7,215 bases of DNA from Sphingobacteriales bacterium (GTDB taxonomy: Bacteria; Bacteroidota; Bacteroidia; Chitinophagales; Chitinophagaceae): NCBI GenBank assembly GCA_024640385.1, contig JAHEFC010000113.1, positions 1-7,215 of the forward strand, in the 5' to 3' direction. Shown here piece after piece: positions 1 to 6,917 of this stretch. Position 1 is the stretch's first letter, and each line of letters opens with the position of its first letter. Both the position numbers and the translations under genes were made by a program. The notes below the pieces were generated by a model. The model saw nothing but the letters and a program-made list of their open reading frames with translations. It was not told where the DNA came from and made no database searches.

Positions 1-230
1 TTGATCATGGTCTGGATCGAATCCTGCATCACTTTGCCGAGGTCGGCTTCCTGCAGGGAGTCTGGGGCGTAAGTTTTCATCATATCCATCATTTCCTGGA
101 GTTTTTCCATATTGATGGTAGTGACGTATTTACCGGAACCGTCTTTTTCAAGGAAAAGTTCTTCTGTGATATTGATACATCCGGAGAGTGCCAGGGAAGA
201 GGTTATGATAAGGATCCAGAGCTTTTTCAT
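1..230 (-). CDS. Putative lipoprotein, N-terminal part (runs off window)
   Basis: The first 76 codons of a minus-strand gene are present and the frame is open to base 1, so the C-terminus is missing. The protein starts MKKLWILIITSSLALSGC: two lysines, a hydrophobic stretch, then the lipobox LSGC with Cys18. This is a signal peptidase II site, so the mature protein should be a lipid-anchored envelope protein. After the cysteine it is polar and acidic, with a methionine-rich stretch (EKLQEMMDMMK, about residues 42-52) that could be helical. I do not recognise the family and assign no function. The ATG at 228-230 places the signal peptide at the very N-terminus, which supports this start. A terminator-like hairpin lies 22 bp upstream, so transcription may be separate from the gyrB unit. 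Seen: lipobox and open frame. Inferred: envelope location. Confidence 0.78.
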   Translation of the reverse strand, partial: MKKLWILIITSSLALSGCINITEELFLEKDGSGKYVTTINMEKLQEMMDMMKTYAPDSLQEADLGKVMQDSIQTMI

Positions 231-247
231 AATAAGATTTGGGAATG

Positions 248-283
248 CAAAAGCCATCAGCAACACCAAAGTTACTGATGGCT
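248..283 (-). terminator. Hairpin terminator after the 68-aa gene
   Basis: AGCCATCAG (252-260) and CTGATGGCT (275-283) are perfect inverted copies. Three further pairs, AAC 262-264 with GTT 271-273, extend the stem past one C/A mismatch to a 6-nt loop. Read on the minus strand the stem runs into TTTT (251-248). It lies 22 bp after the stop of the 68-residue gene, as expected for the end of the gyrB transcript. The T-tract is short, so termination may be partial and some readthrough into the lipoprotein gene is possible. Confidence 0.6.
267..274 (-). promoter_or_regulatory. Possible -7 box for the lipoprotein gene
   Basis: The minus strand reads TAACTTTG, a full match to the Bacteroidota -7 consensus TAnnTTTG, inside the loop and inner stem of the terminator hairpin. 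Transcription would start near 260, leaving a leader of about 30 nt before the ATG at 230. No TTG-type -33 element is visible at the right distance, so the match may be chance. Confidence 0.3.
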
Positions 284-305
284 GTATGATCAGATGTTAA
301 AAATA

Positions 306-512
306 TCACCAACCTTGCTTGGCAGTTCCGGCTTTGATAGCCGCAAGCGCTTTAGCTTCACCCAACAGGGCCGTTAGTTTATTCCCTTTGCCATCATGCC
401 CCTGTGCCATGTAGCCGCCCTTTGCTGTACGGGTTACCACTGCATCCTGGATGGGTACATTTTTTTCCTTTGTTTTTACATTGTAGGCTGTGAGCATGTC
501 TGTGTTTGCCAT
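306..512 (-). CDS. Small conserved-looking protein downstream of gyrB
   Basis: A 68-residue cytoplasmic protein with no signal peptide or membrane segment. It begins MANTDMLTAYNVKTKEK and ends in a short Ala/Lys-rich helix-like tail (about residues 50-68). The middle (residues 9-50) alternates polar and hydrophobic residues with glycine turns (KGGYMAQG, GKGNKL), which suggests a small beta-sheet fold. The pattern AYxVKxKxK, then VTxxxxGGxxAxG, then GxKL resembles from memory the DUF5679 zinc-ribbon proteins, but there is no cysteine at all. This relation is inference and unsearched. The start lies 21 bp after the gyrB stop on the same strand, with an A-rich leader (AAAAATAAAAAAT), so it is probably co-transcribed with gyrB. 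A hairpin terminator follows. Codon use resembles its neighbours. Function unknown. Confidence 0.85.
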   Translation of the reverse strand: MANTDMLTAYNVKTKEKNVPIQDAVVTRTAKGGYMAQGHDGKGNKLTALLGEAKALAAIKAGTAKQGW

Positions 513-533
513 AACAATTGATTTTTTATTTTT

Positions 534-2546
<2,013 letters not shown>

Positions 2547-2557
2547 TTATAAAGGGA

Positions 2558-2565
2558 CAAATTTA
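2558..2565 (-). promoter_or_regulatory. Candidate gyrB promoter -7 box
   Basis: On the minus strand this reads TAAATTTG, matching the Bacteroidota -7 consensus TAnnTTTG. A degenerate TTC takes the place of the -33 TTG about 20 bp upstream. The start site would be near 2551, giving a leader of roughly 38 nt before the gyrB ATG (2511-2513). The position is sensible, but the -33 element is weak. Confidence 0.45.
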
Positions 2566-2608
2566 ACGAAAATGGGCCGGATTATGAAGGAAAACCGGAG
2601 TTAGGGAG

Positions 2609-2735
2609 GGGGTGTGGGTAACTATTCCGGATTCCGGATTCCGAATTAGCGGATTGACAGCTTGGCGAATTCTCGAATTATATCCACATATCAGCCAATC
2701 CGGAATCCGGAATCCGGAATAAAATTACACACCCC
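2609..2735. repeat. Long inverted repeat built of 7-bp ATTCCGG units
   Basis: The left arm 2624-2643 (ATTCCGG twice, then ATTCCG) and the right arm 2701-2720 (CGGAATC twice, then CGGAAT) are perfect 20-bp inverted copies. The symmetry extends outward with small gaps to GGGGTGTG (2609-2616) against CACACCCC (2728-2735), giving arms of about 35 bp around a 57-bp centre. Each arm is itself a heptamer tandem repeat. I see no target-site duplication outside the arms and no coding capacity, so it is not a recognisable insertion sequence. It fills the divergent gyrB/araC intergenic space and could form a cruciform or an RNA hairpin. It looks like a dispersed, REP-like intergenic repeat, but other copies cannot be checked here. 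Confidence 0.85.
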
Positions 2736-2738
2736 TGA

Positions 2739-2774
2739 CAATTAGCCAATTAGCTGATTAGTCAATTAGCCAAT
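2739..2774. repeat. Octamer tandem array, CAATTAGC x 4.5
   Basis: Four 8-bp units lie in exact register: CAATTAGC at 2739, 2747 and 2763, a variant TGATTAGT at 2755, then a half unit CAAT at 2771. The array starts 3 bp after the long inverted repeat and ends 21 bp before the araC ATG, so it would make up most of the leader or promoter of that gene. A single related word, GAATTAGC, also occurs at 2643-2650 inside the inverted repeat, suggesting a shared origin. Confidence 0.8.
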
Positions 2775-2795
2775 CTATGAGTAACTTCGCGTTTG

Positions 2796-3737
2796 ATGGA
2801 AAACAGCGCGGACATACTGCCTTTCATACAAAAGCAACCGGCAATGCTGGGTGATCTGGAGCTGCTTTACCAGAAGGAAAAACAGATCCCCGGAACCTGG
2901 AATTACCAGATCCGCCGCTATAAGCGCCATTCGTTCTGGACTGCTGAAGACACAGGCGTATTCCATTATAATTACCAGAAAGAAGACCCGACGCAGAATT
3001 ACCTGGAACTCAGGTTCTGCCTGCTTGGCAATGCGTATTGCTCCGAAAAACAGATCGAGTGCGATAATTGTAAGCTCAATGCTTCCCGGAACTGTGAACA
3101 AAAGCTGGCTACCGTGGATGTACTGGAGTTCAGGTTCGGCCATGAGCATATCACCCAGTTCGTAAAAGGCATGAAAACGTCCAGTATGACCGATGATGTG
3201 CTGAATTTCTCGCATTCATCGTCTTTTTCGCGCAAACTGCCTCTTTGTTCAAAAATGCGGACTACCATTGAGGCGCTGCTGAACCATAATTACAGTGATA
3301 CACTGGAGAATATATTCATAAACGCCCAAACCCAGATCCTCTTACTGTACAGTATGGAATGCATGCTGGGAGTAAAAGAGGATGAGCTGACCATCAACTG
3401 CAAATTCCTGAATAATGAAGCCGACCGGGATAAGATCGCTAAAGCCAGGGAGATCCTGATCCAGCATATTGGTGATCCTATTACCATCAAGGAACTCAGC
3501 CGTAAAGTAGCCATCAATGAATGCTACCTGAAAAAAGGATTTAAAGAAATGTTCGGCACCACCATCTTCGATTTTTACCAGAACCAGCGCATGGAACACG
3601 CACGCTTCCTGTTGTATGAAAAAGGATTGAGTGTATCTGAAGTATCTGCCATGCTGGGTTATTCGTCCATATCTCATTTTTCCACAGCCTTCAAGAAACA
3701 CACCGGGCTGAAGCCCTGTGAACTATTGATTAGATAA
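2796..3737 (+). CDS. AraC-family (PchR-like) transcriptional regulator
   Basis: A 313-residue DNA-binding protein. The C-terminal third is a typical AraC/XylS domain with two helix-turn-helix units, about 228-250 (ITIKELSRKVAINECYLKKG) and 276-300 (family signature SVSEVSAMLGYSSISHFSTAF), closing with HTGLKP. The N-terminal part (1-200) is the presumed sensor domain. It holds a cysteine cluster: Cys82, Cys89, Cys92 and Cys100 (spacing X6, X2, X7), with Cys75 nearby. The shape recalls PchR-type regulators of iron-siderophore receptors, and a FecA-like receptor gene follows on the same strand, so control of iron uptake is the best inference. The start is bounded by an in-frame TGA at 2778-2780. 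ATG 2796 is preferred; TTG 2793 would add one residue. No consensus promoter is clear because repeats fill the upstream region. The frame is intact. Family: secure. Effector and target: inferred. Confidence 0.95.
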   Translation: MENSADILPFIQKQPAMLGDLELLYQKEKQIPGTWNYQIRRYKRHSFWTAEDTGVFHYNYQKEDPTQNYLELRFCLLGNAYCSEKQIECDNCKLNASRNCEQKLATVDVLEFRFGHEHITQFVKGMKTSSMTDDVLNFSHSSSFSRKLPLCSKMRTTIEALLNHNYSDTLENIFINAQTQILLLYSMECMLGVKEDELTINCKFLNNEADRDKIAKAREILIQHIGDPITIKELSRKVAINECYLKKGFKEMFGTTIFDFYQNQRMEHARFLLYEKGLSVSEVSAMLGYSSISHFSTAFKKHTGLKPCELLIR

Positions 3738-3740
3738 AAG

Positions 3741-3814
3741 ACACAGAGGGGGGACGCAGTGCATCTCTCCGTGTCTCTGCGTTTCCCTCCGCGTCTCTGC
3801 GTCCCTCTCTGCGT
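3741..3814. repeat. Imperfect inverted and tandem GA/CT-rich repeat after araC
   Basis: It begins 3 bp after the araC stop. A purine-rich left arm (ACACAGAGGGGGGACGCAG, 3741-3759) pairs imperfectly with a pyrimidine-rich right arm (CTGCGTCCCTCTCTGCGT, 3797-3814). The interval between them is made of the same words (CTCCGTGTCTCTGCGT, CCTCCGCGTCTCTGCGT). It could fold in the araC transcript but no T-tract follows, so it is not a classic terminator. The words match those of the larger array at 6252-6386, so the two belong to one repeat family. Confidence 0.75.
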
Positions 3815-3873
3815 AATTCCTTATCTCGTTAACTGATTTTCCTTTTTCGTAATAGCCCTTTCATCGTCCAGAA

Positions 3874-3881
3874 GATATTTG
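3874..3881 (+). promoter_or_regulatory. Weak candidate -7 box for the TonB receptor gene
   Basis: GATATTTG matches TAnnTTTG at seven of the eight positions and would give a start site about 10 nt before the first ATG of the receptor gene. No good -33 TTG lies upstream, which would fit a promoter needing an activator such as the adjacent AraC protein. This is a suggestion only. Confidence 0.25.
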
Positions 3882-3898
3882 CATTCACAAATTTGAAG

Positions 3899-6136
3899 AT
3901 GATGTTAAAGGCACTAATGATTTATTTCTCTGTTTTTCTTTCACTTACACTATGCGCGCAAAACCTGAACGAAGACACTACCGGGAAGGACCATAAATAC
4001 ATGCCGGAGATCACCGTGGTTGGGTTGGGCAGTAAATCTGATATACAACAACTTCCAGAAATCGTTGGCACCAGCATCTATGCCGGAAAGAAGAATGCCC
4101 TGATCGTGATGGATAACGTAAAAGGAAATGTGGTCACCAACACCATGCGCCAGGTAATGGCGAAGGTGGCCGGTATTCATGTGTGGGAAAGTGATGGCAG
4201 CGGGATACAGATCGGAATTTCTGCCCGTGGACTGAGCCCCAACAGGAGCTGGGAATTCAACGTGCGTCAGAATGGCTATGATATTGCGGCAGATCCTTAT
4301 GGCTACCCTGAAGCCTATTATAATCCGCAGTTGCAGGCGGTTCAGCGGATCGAGATCATCCGCGGTCATGGTTCCCTGCAATACGGACCACAGTTCGGCG
4401 GCATGGTGAATTATATACTTCGCAACGGAAGTGAGATCAACAAACCTTTCCAGGTTGAGATGCAGCAGACCGCAGGAAGTTTTGGCATGATCAATACCTA
4501 CAATGCCATTGGCGGCGAAACAAAGAAGTTTCATTATTATGCTTATTTCGATCACCGGAGTGCCGACGGATGGAGAGAGAACAGCAAGTATTTTACTAAT
4601 TCCGGCTTCGGCACATTCACCTGGAGACTGAATAATAAACTCTCGCTCACAGCCGAAGTGATGAAAAATCACATCAACAGCCGTCAGCCAGGCGGACATA
4701 CAGACGCATCATTTGCAGCAGATCCGAAAAAAAGTTACAGGAGCAGGAACTGGATGGACATAGAATGGCTCACCACTGCGTTGATCGCGAACTACAGGTT
4801 TGATGAAGACCACAAACTGAATGTGAAGCTGTTCAATGTTCAGGGAGACAGGAACAGTGTAGGTTATATCCGGGCGATCACTGTGGCAGATACCATCAAC
4901 CAGGCAACAGGACAGTACAATAACCGCACCGTTGATATTGACAACTACAGGAATTTCGGTGTTGAAGCAAGATATCTCGGTGATTACCAATTATTTGGTG
5001 CCAGTCATTCGTTTTCCGGCGGCCTCCGTTATTACCGCGGAAATACTTACAGGTATCGTGATGGCCTGGGCACAACAGGAATCGATTATGATGTTAACCG
5101 GGTGAATCCAATTTGGCCCAAAGACATTGATTATCATACCAACAATATCGCGGCATTTGCAGAGAATATTTTCAGGATCTCAGATAAATTCATCGTTATC
5201 CCCGGTATTCGTTATGAATGGATTTCTGCTAAAGCAACCGGGATCAACGGGTACACAAATGGTAATCCTGTATATCTCCAGAATCAGGAAAGAGACCGGG
5301 CATTCCTGCTTGCAGGTATAGGTTCAGAGTATCACGTATCTCCCGGCACCGAGATCTATGCGAATATCACACAGGCATACCGGCCTATGCAGTTTGCAGA
5401 TCTTACTGCACCGCCAACAACCAATGAGATCGATCCAAATCTGAAAGATGCAAGTGGATACAATGCGGATCTTGGTTATCGGGGCAGGGTGGGTTCATTT
5501 CTTTATTTTGATGTGAGCGCTTATTATTTACAGTACAATAACAGGATCGGCACCATATCACAGCAAAGGGCTGATGGCAGTTTCTATAATCTTACAACAA
5601 ACGTTGGAAACAGCACCAGCAAAGGGTTTGAGGGTGTTGTGGAATTCAATCCCGTTAAAGCTTTCTACCCTTCCGGTAAATGGGGCGATGTGAGTGTGTT
5701 TGCGTCCTATGGTTATACGGATGCCCGTTTCGGTGACTTTCAGGTAGTTCAAAAAGTAGGCACCGACCTGGTGAAAACGAACCTCGAAAACAAACGCGTG
5801 GAGAATGCACCTTTGAATATTTTGCGTACAGGACTGACCTACAACTTCAAAAGTTTTTCGTTCACCGGACAGCTCTCTCATGTTGACAAAGCTTTTGCAG
5901 ATGCCAATAACACAGAGAAGCCAACTGCCAATGGACAGAACGGAATTATCCCTGCCTATACGATCACAGACCTCACTGCCTCATATGTTTTCAACAAGCA
6001 TGTGAATCTGAAAGCGGGAGTGAATAATGTTACCAACCAGATGTATTTCACCAGGAGAGCAGGAGGATATCCCGGCCCCGGGCTTTTGCCTTCTGATGGA
6101 CGGAATTTCTTTGTTTCATTAGGGCTTTTATTTTAG
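3899..6136 (+). CDS. TonB-dependent outer-membrane receptor, FecA-like
   Basis: A ligand-gated outer-membrane beta-barrel that would import a scarce substrate, probably a ferric complex, using TonB-ExbBD energy. From ATG 3899 it has 745 residues. Residues 1-20 form a signal peptide (hydrophobic, ending LTLCA before QN). PEITVVG (36-42) is a good TonB box. The plug spans about 45-180, with AKVAGIHVWE, ISARGLSPNRSWEF, DPYGYPEAYYNP and the strong RGHGSLQYGPQFGGMVNYIL run (155-174), which points to the FecA branch. The barrel continues to the C-terminus, with GVNNVTNQMYF and the terminal aromatic SLGLLF. There is no STN signalling domain and no CarboxypepD-like N-terminal extension, so it is neither a FecIR-type transducer nor a SusC-type receptor. 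Starts at TTG 3893 or ATG 3902 are possible. It lies 161 bp after the AraC regulator and ends at its own terminator. The substrate (citrate or another chelator) cannot be told from sequence. Confidence 0.95.
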   Translation: MMLKALMIYFSVFLSLTLCAQNLNEDTTGKDHKYMPEITVVGLGSKSDIQQLPEIVGTSIYAGKKNALIVMDNVKGNVVTNTMRQVMAKVAGIHVWESDGSGIQIGISARGLSPNRSWEFNVRQNGYDIAADPYGYPEAYYNPQLQAVQRIEIIRGHGSLQYGPQFGGMVNYILRNGSEINKPFQVEMQQTAGSFGMINTYNAIGGETKKFHYYAYFDHRSADGWRENSKYFTNSGFGTFTWRLNNKLSLTAEVMKNHINSRQPGGHTDASFAADPKKSYRSRNWMDIEWLTTALIANYRFDEDHKLNVKLFNVQGDRNSVGYIRAITVADTINQATGQYNNRTVDIDNYRNFGVEARYLGDYQLFGASHSFSGGLRYYRGNTYRYRDGLGTTGIDYDVNRVNPIWPKDIDYHTNNIAAFAENIFRISDKFIVIPGIRYEWISAKATGINGYTNGNPVYLQNQERDRAFLLAGIGSEYHVSPGTEIYANITQAYRPMQFADLTAPPTTNEIDPNLKDASGYNADLGYRGRVGSFLYFDVSAYYLQYNNRIGTISQQRADGSFYNLTTNVGNSTSKGFEGVVEFNPVKAFYPSGKWGDVSVFASYGYTDARFGDFQVVQKVGTDLVKTNLENKRVENAPLNILRTGLTYNFKSFSFTGQLSHVDKAFADANNTEKPTANGQNGIIPAYTITDLTASYVFNKHVNLKAGVNNVTNQMYFTRRAGGYPGPGLLPSDGRNFFVSLGLLF

Positions 6137-6168
6137 TGTGCTGACTGGTTAGTGTGTTAGCCGGCTAA
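6133..6168. repeat. Short direct repeat and 12-bp palindrome at the receptor gene stop
   Basis: TTAGTGTG occurs at 6133-6140, overlapping the TAG stop, and again at 6149-6156. It is followed at once by the perfect palindrome TTAGCCGGCTAA (6157-6168). The wording resembles the TTAGC-rich repeat before araC. It may be a small or decayed intergenic repeat, or chance. Confidence 0.45.
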
Positions 6169-6185
6169 TGCAAGAGATAAACAAG

Positions 6186-6216
6186 AAAGAGCCTCAGTTT
6201 TCCGGGGCTCTTTTTC
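6186..6216 (+). terminator. Intrinsic terminator of the TonB receptor gene
   Basis: AAAGAGCC (6186-6193) pairs perfectly with GGCTCTTT (6206-6213) across a 12-nt loop, and TTTTT (6211-6215) follows the GC-rich stem. It lies 49 bp after the stop codon on the plus strand. The A-rich bases before the stem could make it partly bidirectional. Confidence 0.85.
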
Positions 6217-6251
6217 TGTTGTGTTACATAACCCCGATAAGACTACACTTC

Positions 6252-6386
6252 TTCTCTGTGTCTCCGTGTCCTTCTCCGCGTCTCCGCGTCTCCGCGTCTC
6301 CGCATCCCCCTCCGCGTCTCCGCATCCCCCTCCGCGTCTCCGCGTCCCCCCTCCGCGTCTCCGCGTCTCCCTCCGCGTCTCTGTGT
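6252..6386. repeat. Minisatellite of CCGCGTCT-like 8-bp units with a nested 20-bp repeat
   Basis: About 135 bp of near-continuous pyrimidine-rich repeat on the plus strand. It opens with TCTCTGTGTCTCCGTGTCC, moves into TCTCCGCG units, and closes with CCGCGTCTCTGTGT. Inside is a higher-order 20-bp repeat, TCCGCGTCTCCGCATCCCCC, at 6291-6310 and 6311-6330, with a third copy at 6331-6350 that differs by one base (CGCGT for CGCAT). The minus strand carries G-runs of 5, 5, 6 and 3. Open frames here on both strands encode only low-complexity Arg/Gly or Ser/Pro runs and are not genes. It shares words with the repeat at 3741-3814. Confidence 0.92.
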
Positions 6387-6389
6387 AAT

Positions 6390-6421
6390 AAAAAAGGAGA
6401 GGGAAGCAATTGCTCCCCTCC
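6390..6421 (-). terminator. Strong intrinsic-terminator-like hairpin on the minus strand
   Basis: On the minus strand, 6421-6410 pairs with 6409-6398 over 12 positions, including two G-U wobbles, with a natural AAUU loop. Two C residues and then TTTTTT (6395-6390) follow. On the plus strand the two wobbles become A-C mismatches and no T-tract follows, so the signal is strand-specific. It implies a minus-strand transcript arriving from the right, where no known gene lies. Confidence 0.7.
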
Positions 6422-6867
6422 ATCCCTAATCCCTAAACCCTGGAAGAATTTTACAGGTTACCCATCTTGTATCTCACCATGAATATCTTATTGAGCGATT
6501 CTTCCCTTTTGAGGATGGTAGCTCTTAATCTTGCTTTATAATTATGATGTCGGTGTTTTTTGGGCGCAAAAAACGAGGCAAACAATTGCTTTACCGGATG
6601 CAGAGTTTTCATAAAGAGGATTTTATAGGTATTCGGTACTTGAATAATTCTATCCAGAAACTATGCCAAAACCCTTGTTTTGGGGATAACTCGTGTCGCT
6701 GCCTCAGGGATATTAACGCAGCTTTTAGATTTTTTATTATCGCTTTTTTCACGCCGGATGCATAATTGTCCTTCGCTTTGAAACTCCCGAAAATAAAGAC
6801 TTCGGTTAGCCATTATCCCTCAGCATCTTGCAATATTTCAGTCTTTAAATTCCATTCGTCGAAAATC
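6422..6867. other. Unassigned AT-rich intergenic region before ileS
   Basis: No gene here can be supported with confidence. Visible features are two perfect 7-bp hairpins, GTTTTTT/AAAAAAC (6555-6574, loop GGGCGC) and CCAAAAC/GTTTTGG (6666-6683, loop CCTT), and a minus-strand frame from 6813 to 6451 that is open except for one amber codon at 6661-6663. A 73-codon plus-strand frame at 6544-6765 overlaps it and has no recognisable domain. I see no tRNA, known structured RNA or transposase signature. It may hold an untranslated RNA, a degraded gene, or nothing. Confidence 0.5.
6451..6612 (-). CDS. Doubtful small ORF, basic 53-aa product
   Basis: An ATG at 6610-6612 opens a 53-codon frame ending in TAA at 6451-6453, 29 bp before the minus-strand terminator. 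The product is very basic (PKKHRHHNYKARLRA in the middle, ending MVRYKMGNL), with one short hydrophobic patch (QLFASFFA). I recognise no family. There is no clear ribosome site or consensus promoter. The only real support is the downstream terminator. The frame extends open upstream to 6660, where a TAG stands, and beyond the TAG it continues to an ATG at 6811-6813, so this may be the tail of a decayed gene. Other frames of this AT-rich stretch are also fairly open, so chance is a serious alternative. Confidence 0.22.
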   Translation of the reverse strand: MKTLHPVKQLFASFFAPKKHRHHNYKARLRATILKREESLNKIFMVRYKMGNL

Positions 6868-6897
6868 TTGAATGCTGCCCTCTAATCCGTAATTTTG
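6868..6897 (+). promoter_or_regulatory. ileS promoter, Bacteroidota type
   Basis: TTG (6868-6870) and TAATTTTG (6890-6897) are separated by 19 bp, matching the -33 TTG and -7 TAnnTTTG layout of the Bacteroidota primary sigma factor. The start site would lie near 6903, leaving about 15 nt of leader before the ATG at 6918. With so short a leader, no riboswitch or T-box can precede ileS from this promoter. Confidence 0.7.
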
Positions 6898-6917
6898 CCA
6901 CCTTTCTGAATAAACTT

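Noticed and set aside
2609..2774. Insertion sequence or MITE
   Set aside because: The inverted symmetry is suggestive, but I find no target-site duplication at the ends and no transposase fragment, so I call it only an inverted repeat.
3815..3898. Fur box upstream of the receptor gene
   Set aside because: No stretch resembles the GATAAT-based inverted repeat. Regulation by Fur cannot be supported from the sequence.
3899..3961. Lipobox in the TonB receptor signal peptide (LTLC)
   Set aside because: The residue before the cysteine is leucine, which does not fit the small residue needed for signal peptidase II. Cleavage after CA, before Gln21, fits an ordinary signal peptide of an outer-membrane barrel.
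3950..4699. 249-codon minus-strand frame inside the TonB receptor gene
   Set aside because: It is antisense to conserved plug-domain coding sequence, has no recognisable motif or promoter, and is best explained as a shadow.
6252..6386. CRISPR array
   Set aside because: The units are 8-20 bp, contiguous and without unique spacers of constant length, and no cas gene is nearby. It is a minisatellite.
6157..6482. Arg/Gly-rich and Ser/Pro-rich open frames over the minisatellite
   Set aside because: They are translations of an 8-bp tandem repeat, whose frames stay open because the repeat units lack stop codons. There is no start context or non-repetitive domain.
6544..6765. 73-codon plus-strand frame upstream of ileS
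   Set aside because: No family pattern, no promoter or ribosome site, and it contains the two AT-rich hairpins. It competes with equally open minus-strand frames, so it is not supported as a gene.
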